From the NCBI GenBank assembly GCA_963693365.1, contig CAVNZM010000004.1, positions 7,936,001 to 8,000,000 of the forward strand: a DNA stretch of 64,000 bases, given 5' to 3'. Positions 37,987 to 64,000 of the stretch are shown here, one piece after another (positions within the stretch are counted from its first letter, which is position 1; each line of letters opens with the position of its first letter). A program made the translations under genes and the position numbers. The DNA is from Amoebidium appalachense. Lineage: Eukaryota; Ichthyosporea. Under the pieces are notes generated by a model, which was not told the origin of the DNA, searched no databases, and worked only from the letters and a program-made list of their open reading frames with translations.

Positions 37987-40900
37987 TCATTGCTCTGGTG
38001 AATTTGGCTGGGACATTGTAGCCATGAACTCTGAGCTCTTGAGCAGTTCGTAGTTTGCTTTGGTGACCTTCAGGTCATGCGCCACAGCCAGGTGGGCCTG
38101 AAGCGAACGCCAGGCCTCGTATCTACACAAATAGGAGTTTTCTATTAGTTTTTACAGTCATACAATACACATAATAAAAAATTGTGAGAGGAGAAACAGA
38201 GCGACAAACACATACAGTTCATGATGTGAACAGTCGGTATTACCAACCAAAAGAGAAAGCAGCACAAGGGGAGCGAAAAACTTAACCCAGGCCCGAAAGG
38301 TCAAGAAAAGTTGTACGGGATAAGAAGAGGACTGGAAAAGATATGGGGATGTCCGCGTGGCTAGGAAGAGTTTGCGCGCGCGCGCGTGTGTGTATGTGTG
38401 TATGTGAGCGCGCGCACGTGCGTGTCTGTGCGCATGTATATGTGTGAGTGGGGGAACTAGGGGGGGGGGAAGGGGAGAAGAGAGCAAGATAGACCGAGAG
38501 AGAAAGAGAGACGGAATGGGGAAGCGAGAGGGAGAAGGAGAGTGAAGGTGGGAAGGGAAAGATGGGGGGGAGGAACGGGGGAGAGGGGGAGGGAGAGAGC
38601 GGGGGGGAGAGGGGGAAAGAGGAGGAGATAGAGAAAAAGGAGAGCGAGGGAGAGAGAGAGAATAAAGTGAGAAAGAGAGAGAGAGAGAGCGGGAGGGAGA
38701 GAGAGGGAGGGAGAGGCAGGGAGCGATATAGAGAGATAGAGGGGGGAGGGGGGGGGGAGCTCGTGCAAAACCACAAGAGGAAAAAACAAGGTTTTTTTGA
38801 GGTTGTTTTTTGGGGTGAGCGTGTGTGTGTGTGGGGAGGGGGGAGAGGCGGGGGGAGGGAGGGGGGGGGGGGGGGGGGAAGGGAGTGGGGGACAGGGCAA
38901 AAACGGTTCAAATGGATATCTCCGGCTCTGCACCTCCTCGTAGAAATACTAGGACAAACACACACAGAAAGTGAAAACAAAGAGGAAAGAAAGGGGACAC
39001 ACAGAAAGGAACCAAGTTAAGTAGCTGAAAATTGGTGCATTGATATAGGAAGGCACCCAAAGGGAAGACCACGAGCACATTGTCAAATAAACAAACGAAA
39101 AAAGGCGGGCAGAGAGGAGGAAGGGGAAGGGGGAGGGGGGGGGGGGGGGGGGGGGCAGAGGGAATGCAAGCAAGAACGAAAAGTGGAAAACACCACAGAC
39201 TATCATTGACAAAGAAAGAGGCGCAGGGGTTCAACACTCACACGCACGTACCTCTTCTCGCAATCCGGCATCGGGCACTGGTAGCTCCTCGACAGTTGGC
39301 TTCTCAGCCTACGATGCCTCCTATTGGTTCTTGAACCCATTGGCGATGAATTCAAACTTGAGTTGCTTTCCGGGCCCCTCAAAACTGCGCTCGAAGATCG
39401 GCGGCGCATAACACGGAGGTCGTAGTTGCAGTTTGAACGGGGGAGGGCGGCAACCGTGGTGGCTGTGGAGCAGGAATGGGCTTGTTCGCTCTCACTCGTG
39501 TCTTCGTCAGAGTTGCCTGGCTGTGTGTGAGTGTGTGTGAGTGAGTATGTGAGTGCGAATGTGTGCGTGTGTGTGTGTGCAAGTGTCCAGGTGTAGCTGT
39601 GTGTGTGTGTTGCATGCATGCATGCGTACATGCATGCATGTCATGCATGCATGTGTGTGTGCGTGTGATGACTTGCGTGCATGGTATGTGCTCAGTGACA
39701 CCAAATAAGGTTGAAATGTACAGGAAAAATGGCACGAGCATGTGATATAAAAGTCACATCGATAACATAACACTGGTACCCAAAAATTCAGAGCGATGGT
39801 TGTGGAAGAGCATCTGATTCAAAATCTGTACAAATGTTTGAGGCTGTGCGTCTGTTGTATTGTGTGTCTGAGTGTGTGTGTATGTGTTCTTGCCGGTGCA
39901 AGCATGTAGCGATGCGTGTGTTTTCAGAAAGGAGGAGGGAGGGGAGGGTCCCGCGGTGGGTTGGACAGGGGGGGGGGGGGGGGGGGAGGACACCGGTGGG
40001 GCCGGGGATGCAGGGGAGGGGGGGGGGGGAGGGGGGGGGGGAGGGGGGGGGGCGGGGGAGGGAGGGGGATATCGTAAGGTCACATGGTTGAACGCTTACC
40101 GGACTCATTGGTGCAATTTGCGTGCCGGGCTTGTAACCAACCGATGATTTTCTTGTCGGATGTGCAGAGCCCTGTCCTGGTCGCTGATAGAGATTGTCAA
40201 CAGAAGCAGAGCGTGGGGGCATACCACGGGAATTACTCACAGGACCCCCACCCACCTCGGATTTTCCGAAATTTCCGGCCAAGTAACTGTCGTAGTCTCC
40301 AGCTGCTGAAAAATTGCGAGGCGGGCTGGTGTTTGAGGGGGGTCCAGAATTGCACGAGTATTCGTTGGCGTCAGCGTTGTAGCCGAGAGAAACGGTACTC
40401 TTCCCATTGTTAAAGTTACCGTAGCTGTCCACACTTAGCATTCGACTGATAAGTTCCTCCGCGCTGTTCAAATCCTCGAGTCCGGGCCCCGCCGCGGTTT
40501 GGGTGGGGCCGGAGCGGTGTGCAGATATCGATGACATGGTTGAGTTGGAGGTTAGAGAGTGGGATCGCATCCGCTCGCGTTTGCCGATGGAGTCTAGCGA
40601 CGGCATACTTTGGACAGGCATGCCACCGTCAAACTTGAACCCCGCCGCTGACACATTCTGGGAGCTATTGTACCCCTGGGTCGCTTCCCCAGAGCCGGTG
40701 GGGATTGCGTTGTTAAGCAGAAAGCCAAGATCAATCGCCGACTTTGGAGCATCGAGATCATATGACAAGGGGTAGGGATGAACGGGAAACATGTCATCAT
40801 CCTCCTTGAATTGGAAGGATTCTCCCGCTTCTTGCCCAAAGCCATCGTCCTTTGAATAGAGTGAAAGCTCAGCCATGTCCATCAGCATTGCGAGCGACGG

Positions 40901-41392
40901 TGTCCGGTGGGGCATAAGAAACTGATTGCTTGACTGTTGAACAGCAAAGTTGTTGTTGTCCAAATTCGATCGAGGGTACCTGCTTGGTACCTCCGACGCG
41001 ACTGACGCTCGCCTAGCTGGGCCCCTATCCACCGCAGCTTGAGAGACTGACTTTGGATGCAGGCTGCCGCTGAAAAACGGTGAATGCGGGCGAACGATCG
41101 CGCCGTCCTCCGCTTCGGCCAGAATCATTGAAACCAGTGACGGGTCAAGCTCCGCGAGTTTCTCCAATTGCAATGAGCCCTCCATACTAAAACTGTTTAC
41201 GGGTGTATGAAAAGAGTTGTTGGGTGTGTTATTGACGTGCCTGTTCTCCACCTGTTCGTGTTCTCCGTAAGCCGCATGCAGAGTACCTGGAAAGCTTGAA
41301 AACCTCGGGAGCGCGGGCGCAGGCATTGTGTGCATGTTTCTCGAGTCATTAGGGAAACCTGTGCCAAGCCGCGCATACGGTGTGGCCATCAT
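37987..41392 (-). CDS. Protein with a single C-terminal C2H2 zinc finger (565 aa)
   Basis: Three exons: 41392-40100 (431 codons, donor CCG|GTAAGC), 39520-39252 and 38122-37987 (TGA); phases agree. I start at the tandem ATGs (MMATPYARLG); the frame stays open upstream to about 41479 but without ATG. The long first exon is rich in Ser, Asn and Pro with acidic patches (FQFKEDDDMFP, YPLSYDLDAP), as in disordered activation regions, and has phosphosite-like Arg/Ser clusters (RARRASVASE-type). Exon 2 carries an Arg-rich stretch (RTNRRHRRLRSQLSRS) that may be a nuclear localisation signal. The finger is split by intron 2: CPMPDCEKR|YEAWRSLQAHLAVAH, spacing C-x4-C-x12-H-x4-H. The C-terminus ends QPNSPEQ. 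Likely a nuclear DNA- or RNA-binding regulator; one finger alone rarely gives strong specificity. A truncated duplicate lies downstream. Confidence 0.8.
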
Positions 41393-42636
41393 GTTGGTTG
41401 GTGGGTGGGTGGATGGTTGCCCCTTTCTTTCGGCCACTTTCAACACGAACCCCTTTTGAAGGGGATGAGAATTACTCAAATGCTAAACTTCGGTGTTTAA
41501 AAACTTCGAATAAATTTCTGCTGGATGGATGCACAACTAGGATCATACGAGTTCAGTTCACTTAAATGCGGGGCTGTCTAACTGTATTCACCGTGCATTC
41601 GATACAATATATCAAAATGATAGCCCCCCAAAAAAAGAAACTTAAAAGTGTCGAAATCAAAACGTTTCTAGCTGGTACGTGGACTCTTAAATTAGTTGAA
41701 TGTTCGTGCAGGTGTATCGATGAATGGTTGGGTACTCTAGCTGCAGGTCACTATTCAGGCTAACCGTGTATGTTGCTGTTAGAAGGTACCAGATAACCCT
41801 ACAAAAATTTGATTATTCTACTGCGTATTTGCTCTTATTTGTTATCATGTGTGCTAAGAGAACGTTGTTGTTCACATGCTACCGAAAACCTTTCCTAAGC
41901 GTCTTCACGCGCGCAAGTTGGAATCCTTGTACTAGCTACGTATGTCAGCCCTAGCAGCTAGCACGACTCTACGGCCAACCCTTACCTAGCGGGGTGAGAA
42001 TTACCTATGCATTAATGTGTGTCGGCATTCTACTCGAAGCTATAAGAAACACAGCTCTAGCTTGCCACTATTCACTAATGAGGTTTGATTGCACTGTACG
42101 CGGCTGGTTGTGGTGAAGATTTTTCGTCGCTGCAAATCTGGAGGTATCCTCGTATGAGCGTGCTTTATAAGGCTCGGTTCCTGGTGTGGCTGGCAATAAG
42201 CTGCTGTTATCAGATATTTACTATTGGTTATCCGCAGTCCATTTGCGCCTTTAAACAATTGTAAATTTAATTGTCAATGTGATTCGTAAAATATCATGTT
42301 CAAACAATAGCCATTAACCCCAAGCATTCCAAATGTCCCCAAACGATTGGATATTGCCAACATCTTGGCATTCCCTATTGTTACCAGGCCATCGCCGGTC
42401 TCAGCAGTATTGAAACACAAGTAGGAGGTAAAAAGGCTCTAAAAACTTCTATTTGAAATGAAAATTATTATCATGGGCCATTAATGTTACTTTTTTTACT
42501 TTTTACGCATAATCCAATAGTATGCAGGTGCATGGTGCAGTCGCGACTTTGCTCAGTAGGTTCACGGCGCCGGCAGGCGGCCGCCCGGCCGAGGGCGAGC
42601 CCCCGGGTAAATACAATCAACCAATCAAAATGCATC
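41393..42636. other. Divergent intergenic interval
   Basis: Between the start of the - strand zinc-finger gene and the start of the + strand 67-aa gene, so probably a shared promoter region. It has no microsatellites; GC content rises sharply just before 42637 (42565-42605). Confidence 0.5.
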
Positions 42637-43004
42637 ATGGCACATTCCTATGAAGTGGGCAAAAGACCTGACTCGTCCCCTGATATTAAGTGTGATGCAC
42701 GTGCAGACATTTACTCTGAGTGGGCAAACCAGAATGCATCTAGTACGAAGGGAAAAATACACGGTAAGAAAATATTAATCTATTTTTGTGGACAGTATAT
42801 ATATATATATTTCATGTTATCTAGCCATGTTTGGCGATTGTGAAAACGCGATAGAGCACCGCACTACAAGCTGTCCAATGTGTACATCGCTCCAGCCGAT
42901 AAGATCGACCAATAGCTTCTCTTTCAGGTGCACCACTAAAGGCTATTGCCCGGGATTCCCGGGAACCCCTAAGGCCCGGCCCTCCGGCCGGACGTCATGA
43001 CTGA
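42637..43004 (+). CDS. Small two-exon protein, 67 aa, unrecognised
   Basis: Exon 1 is 42637-42763 (ATG to CACG|GTAAGA) and exon 2 is 42928-43004 (TTTCAG|GTGCAC to TGA); the phase-1 join is exact. The product begins MAHSYEVGKRPDSSPD, has a central IYSEWANQNASSTKGKIHG and ends in a basic/Pro-rich REPLRPGPPAGRHD. It is hydrophilic, without signal or membrane segment, and looks like an intrinsically disordered small regulator. An AATAAA lies about 70 bp after the stop (near 43074). The 160-bp intron is short and free of microsatellites, unlike its neighbours. The upstream 100 bp is GC-rich, as in a promoter. I do not recognise a family. Chance is possible, but ATG, both splice sites, stop and poly(A) signal all fit. 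Confidence 0.5.
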
Positions 43005-43404
43005 TCATTGAGCGCAGTCACTGAATCCTTCAGTGCAACTATTACTTATTTATATATAAAACATACTGTTTAAATAAAATACATGCAGAAGTAAGATTAT
43101 GTATAAAAATAAAAATTCTGTTTTGACCTTTCACGCATGCGCCAGGCGGCATGGGATAAGCACATTTAGCTCGAGTTCACCAACACAATCCGACTATATA
43201 TCTTGATGGACTCCGGGGAGCAGAACACCTTAGACTATCATGCCCACAGTCCAAGTCGTACAAACCGTCGAAGCATCTGGTAGGGAATCGAAAAAACAAA
43301 AGAAAAACAGTATAAATACTCCAATAAGCATAGAGCGAATAAAATGAAACAAGTTTCAGGTCTTTATGTGACGCATGCACCTGATGAACGTAAGGGTCTC
43401 CCCG

Positions 43405-43525
43405 GGCCTGACCCGAATCGCGATTCGCCGCGATCAGGCCGGGGATTCTGGCGGGAAAAACCCGATGACGTCACAAATCTGCCCTGAGTGAGCCGGAATG
43501 AGCGCGCGCGAGCGCGCGCGCGCCG
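43405..43525. promoter_or_regulatory. GC-rich promoter-like block with E2F and CRE sites
   Basis: Contains GGCGGGAAA (43450-43458, E2F consensus) and the perfect palindrome TGACGTCA (43466-43473, CREB/ATF site), preceded by GAATCGCGATTC (43415-43426) inside a GGCCTGA..TCAGGCC inverted repeat, and followed by (GC)n. The target gene is unclear; Nup107 is the nearest downstream + strand gene. Confidence 0.5.
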
Positions 43526-43571
43526 CCAGACAGACCAGAAGAGAGAGAGAGAAAGAGAGAACGAGAGAGGG

Positions 43572-43637
<66 letters not shown>

Positions 43638-43912
43638 GGGATAGAGGAAGAAAGGAAGAGATATTAGAGAGAGGCTGAGAGTGTCATCTAACAGTAAGGA
43701 AGCTTCTAACCTCGAGAATATATTGTTAGGTTTCTCTCTAATCGAACACAGCAAGGTTTAGGCACACGTAGAGGTATTTTACCAAAACCGGCGCCCCTTA
43801 GACAAGCAGTAAAGGTGCCACAGTTGAGGGTCGGCTGATGTAACATTTTGAAAACAGGTATAGAGGGCTGGCCACAAGGCACTGATAACGTACACACGTG
43901 AGTACACGAACA

Positions 43913-43948
<36 letters not shown>

Positions 43949-43949
<1 letters not shown>

Positions 43950-44348
43950 AGACCGCTTTACTTCCATGCAACCGGGCATGGTTGCTCTGTGTCGTGCATC
44001 TGTAAGCACATACGCATTTTTCGCTGCACTGCTTTAGTTTGCACACACATCTTCACCGTTTTGCTCACCTTGCTTGCATAAGCAACCCTGCTCGTCTTTG
44101 ATCCAGACGGGTTGACCCTCCCAAGTTCAGTTGATGCTGCTGTCTGAGTTGGAGAGTCGTATATACGCGGGCTAAGGGGTCGAAACTCAGACGCAATTGA
44201 TGACTTGGGCCCTCCCTGAGGATGGGCTCTGCTTATGACGCATACTGTGCGCATGGCTGATGTTGCATACTTGAATGTTTGCCTTTGCATGTGTCCTGCA
44301 CCATGCTTCTCATCGTGTATGCGTACTTCGTACCGTGTTCCGCATTCA

Positions 44349-44349
<1 letters not shown>
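43949..44349 (+). mobile_element. SINE-like structured element, full copy 1
   Basis: About 400 bp bounded on both sides by poly(C). Helices seen: CCATGC/GCATGG; TTGCTT/AAGCAA; CGTCTTT..CAGACG; CCCAAGT (44120)/ACTTGGG (44203) enclosing GTCTGAGTT (44142)/AACTCAGAC (44184). A GGTCGAAACTC motif resembles a pol III B box. The 3' module begins GAGGATGGGCTCTGCTTATG and ends GCATTCAAA then poly(C). No coding frame. Confidence 0.8.
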
Positions 44350-44401
<52 letters not shown>

Positions 44402-44992
44402 CCCCCTCCCCCTCCCCCTCCCCCTCCCCCCGCTCCCAACCTTCGACTCTCTCATCGATCCTTGCCCCTCTCTCCATCCCCTCCCCCCCCCCCCCCTTCA
44501 CACCCCCTCCCCCTCTTCCCCCCTACCTGCCTCCCCCAATGTACACTATAGTAGAACGGTAGGCCACAGAAAATCACTTAGTGCTGGTTTACGTCGCTCC
44601 CGTGGTGTCCCCAGGGGTGTGGAGTAACAAGCAAGCGTAAGGGCACAGCAAGCACACAAAAGCACAATGCCCTGGAGCAAGCACGAACAGAGCACTACCC
44701 CCACAAAGCAGGCGCAAATATGATAAGCAGCACACTTACTACCAGCCCAAAAGCCTGTCTGCGTGAGCGCACCCGAAGGCACTTTCACGTGACCACATGA
44801 GCGAACCTGCGCCCCATAGGCACTCACAAAAACACACGTACACCGATATAGAAACGCCCATTAGCCAACCCGTCCAACCACCCACCCAACCACTCACCTA
44901 CCTACACTCACCCAGCCTTCCGTGCACACACACCAGCCACACAAACACTTACAAGCGCACACGCACGTGCACGTGCGTACACACGCACGCAC

Positions 44993-45035
<43 letters not shown>

Positions 45036-45179
45036 CACATGCACTCACCGCACACGTGCACATTCATATATGAGCGCAGGCATGGGCGCTCACACACACA
45101 CACACACACACACACCCACACACACACATGCGTGCATGCGCGCGCACACACGCATACACGCACGCGCGTGCGCGCGCGG

Positions 45180-45220
<41 letters not shown>

Positions 45221-45744
45221 CCACACTCACACATGCACACACACACGCACACACACACATGCACACTTGCACGGGCAGACACACAGAAACACAAACATAC
45301 CCGTCATGATACACATGGCGTGTGCACTCACACGTTCACAAAAAGACACAATATGAGCAAGGTCATACCAATGCTATACCCCGATTCTCCCCATTTCTAC
45401 TTGCTCCTTGTCCCCGTGCCTCGTTCATCCCTCCCTTTCTACCTCCCCACATCCCCTATCCTTTTTCTCCTTTTGGGTCCTCGTTCCAACCTTTTTTTTA
45501 GGGAATTAGTCTCGTTTCTTAATACTATCTTGTAGCTGAATAGGTTTGGTTTTGACAGAGGCTGTGGTGGAAGAAAGGTGCATTATGGCGGCTGTTCTAT
45601 TCGGGTGGGTGTTCCCCCCCCCCCCCCCCCCCCCCCCCTCCCCCTCCCCCTCCCCCCAATCCCCCCCTCATCCTCCCCCCCCCCCCTCCGGACCTCCCCT
45701 CCCCCCCCCCCCCCCCCCCTCCCTTCCCCCCTCCCTCCTCCCCT

Positions 45745-45832
45745 CATGTTGCATACTCTGTGTGTGCTTGGGTGTACTTTGCAATATTGTCCGTCGTGAA
45801 TGTGTACTTCAGACTTTGCAACACACTCTTCT
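45745..45832 (+). repeat. Degenerate SINE-like 3' fragment
   Basis: Contains TTGTCCGTCGTGAATGTGTA and ACTTTGCAACACACTCTT between poly(C) blocks. Confidence 0.45.
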
Positions 45833-46572
45833 CTCTCCCCCCCCCCCCCCCCCCCTCCCCCCCCCCCCCCCACCCCCTCCCTCCTCTCCTCCCCCCCCCC
45901 CCCCCCCCCCCCCCCCCCCACCCCCTCCCTCCTCCTCCTCTCCCCCCCCCCTTCTCCCCCCGCCCCGCCCCTTCCCCCTTCCACGATCTCTTATCTCCCT
46001 CCCAGTCCGAGTATCCCATGACCCTTCCTACTCTTGGATTGCTTTTGGATGGAGAGGTGAAGGTGAACGAGAATTGCGGGAAGGGGGGCGTGGGGTGGGA
46101 GGGAAAGAGGGGAAGGTTGGTTTGGTAGAGAAGAGGGAACGGGATGAGAACAATGCTTTTTCTCTCTCTTCCCCCCCCTCCTCCCCCCTCCCCCCTCCCT
46201 CCTTTCCCTCATTTCTTTTAGAGGGGAAGAGGGGGAGGGGAGGGGGAGAAGGGGGGGGGGGGGGGAAGGGGGGGGGGGGGGAGGGAGAGGGAGGGGGGAG
46301 GGGGGGGGGGGGGGGACGGGAATGGGAAGGCAAACAAGGTTCCTGAACTTTGAGATAAAGACATGGATGATAGCAGGGCAACATACTTTTTTGTATTGTT
46401 TGTTGGCAGGGCTGGTTAGAAACTAGGACATGTCCATGGAATATCGAAGGGGAGGAGGGGGGGGAAGGAGGGGAAGTGGTTAGAACGGGGAGTAGGGGGG
46501 AGGGGGGTAGGAGGAGGGGGAGAAAGAGAGAATGAGGCGAGGGACTTGTCAATGATTTGAATCCCCCCCCCC

Positions 46573-46610
<38 letters not shown>

Positions 46611-47004
46611 CATGGCCTTCCGCTCCCCCCCCCCCCCCCCCCTCCCCCCCCCCCCCCCTTCCCCGCCCTCTTCTGCCAGCCCCTCCCCCCCCCCCCCCCC
46701 CCCCAAAAAAAAAAAAAAAAAAAAACAAAAAAGAAGAACCACGGTCCATGACCCCACTGGCTTAGAGGTTTTGAAGCTTGGGTGTGTGATTGTGTGCTTC
46801 TTGGAGGTGGCGGTGGCGTGGTTTTCGATAGTGATAGCAGAGGTGAAGGTAGGAGGGAGAGGCAGGGTGAGGGGAAGGGGGGAGGGTGTTAGGGGGGGAA
46901 GACAGCAGGTGATAGGGAGGGAGTGAGGGTGGGGGTTTTGGGGATGGGGTTGGGGGGTGGGGTTTGAGGGGGGCAATCTGTACCTGCATTCGGTCGGCCG
47001 TGCG

Positions 47005-47036
<32 letters not shown>

Positions 47037-47087
47037 TAGGGGGAGAGGGCGGGTGGTGGTGGTGGTGGTGGTGGTGGGTGGGTGGGT

Positions 47088-47122
<35 letters not shown>

Positions 47123-47279
47123 CTGGAGGGAATGATGGGGAGGGTTGGTATCTCCTTTGATTGAGTATGGCTGAACTGTATAGCTCCCCGTTCCGACAAT
47201 TCCTATTATTTTGTATTTACGTTTTTTTCTTTTTTTCTTTTTCAGAGCACCGAGGGCGGCATTTGCTGCACCGGTTGGG

Positions 47280-63462
<16,183 letters not shown>

Positions 63463-63845
63463 GTATGTATCAACAACAACAACCCTCCCCCCCCCCCCCC
63501 CCTCCCCCTTCCCCGCTCATCTCCCCTGTCCCCAACCCCCTTCCCTCACTCGCTCCCCCCACCCCCCAGCCCCCCCCCCCCCTCCCTGCTGCCCCTCGGT
63601 TCAAGTGACCTCTGAGTTGCATTGGTTTGTCTTGGTTTGGTTTGGACTTCTAGCCGGGGCAGTTTCTCACTGCCTCGTGATAAAGTTACGACACATAATT
63701 CACTTTGGAACCTGCATTAACTGCGGTGCTCTACCCCCCTCCCCCCCCCCCCCCCCCCCCCCCCCCCCGGGGCAAAAAAACCCCCCAACCCCCAAGCCCC
63801 ACTCCCTCTCTCCCCTCTACTCTTCGCGCAACAAAAAGAAACCAT

Positions 63846-63895
<50 letters not shown>

Positions 63896-63902
63896 GAACG
63901 CG

Positions 63903-63966
<64 letters not shown>

Positions 63967-64000
63967 ACCCAACCAAGCACCACAAACCCCAACACACCAC

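Larger units (their letters stand above)
33867..40240. repeat. Unit B of a head-to-tail segmental duplication
   Basis: Second copy, ending inside the long first exon of the intact zinc-finger gene near CCACGGGAATTACTCACAGG (compare 33852-33871). It lacks the MITE and hairpin of unit A. Confidence 0.7.
43005..47245. other. Interval upstream of Nup107
   Basis: Holds a promoter-like GC block (43400-43525), (GA)n (43574-43634), a full SINE-like copy, a dense (CA)n/(CG)n region (44940-45290) and large poly(C)/poly(G) blocks (45616-46720). Small open segments at 45558-45603 and 46016-46066 (TCCGAG..GGAGAG|GTGAAG) have splice-like ends, but their phases do not fit the Nup107 model, so I do not call them. 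Confidence 0.45.

Noticed and set aside
46016-46066. Exon-like SEYPMTLPTLGLLLDGE with AG and GT ends
   Set aside because: Its exit phase does not match the entry phase of 47246-47340; no family support.

Overview
This window comes from a nuclear genome of a eukaryote. Every gene is split into short exons (about 30 to 340 nt; one of 1.3 kb) by introns with GT..AG ends, and the introns are packed with (CA)n/(GT)n, poly(C)/poly(G), (CACT)n and other simple repeats. I cannot assign a species. Nuclear-pore and p97/Cdc48-type sequence features confirm a eukaryote; repeat-laden long introns would fit a large-genome protist or early animal relative, but that is a guess. Nearly all very long apparent reading frames here (runs of His-Thr, Cys-Val, Pro or Gly) are translated microsatellites, not genes.

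Reading splice sites and phases by eye gives these gene models. (1) + strand, <295-5123: the last five exons of a gene entering from the left, product not recognised. (2) + strand, 7188-20403: a complete 15-exon, phase-consistent model of about 406 aa, with an N-terminal SHP-box-like p97-binding motif, a low-complexity middle, two membrane helices in a tight hairpin, and a C-terminus resembling the MAN1/LEM2 (MSC) winged-helix domain. (3) - strand, 29196-22562: an eight-exon alpha/beta hydrolase of about 210 aa with a readable Ser-Asp-His triad. (4) - strand, 41392-37987: a three-exon, 565-aa protein ending in one C2H2 zinc finger. (5) + strand, 42637-43004: a two-exon 67-aa protein. (6) + strand, ~47280 to at least 63462: Nup107/Nup84, the Y-complex nucleoporin, at least 19 exons.

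Between genes 3 and 4 lies a head-to-tail duplication (about 28.6-33.87 kb against 33.87-40.24 kb). It produced a 5'-truncated but open zinc-finger copy (33866-31617) and a stray hydrolase first exon (34415-34335) with an in-frame loss of the catalytic-loop segment. 

Non-coding content of note: a dispersed SINE-like family with covarying RNA helices whose copies run into poly(C); a 443-bp MITE with TA target duplication; a perfect 16-bp hairpin; a 1.45-kb (CACT)n satellite with higher-order structure; and several minisatellites (64 bp at 56.3-57.1 kb, others at 15.9, 18.4, 27.3, 30.2, 36.5 and 59.1 kb). Two genes at opposite ends (2 and 6) have nuclear-envelope links, but nothing in the sequence shows they work together.
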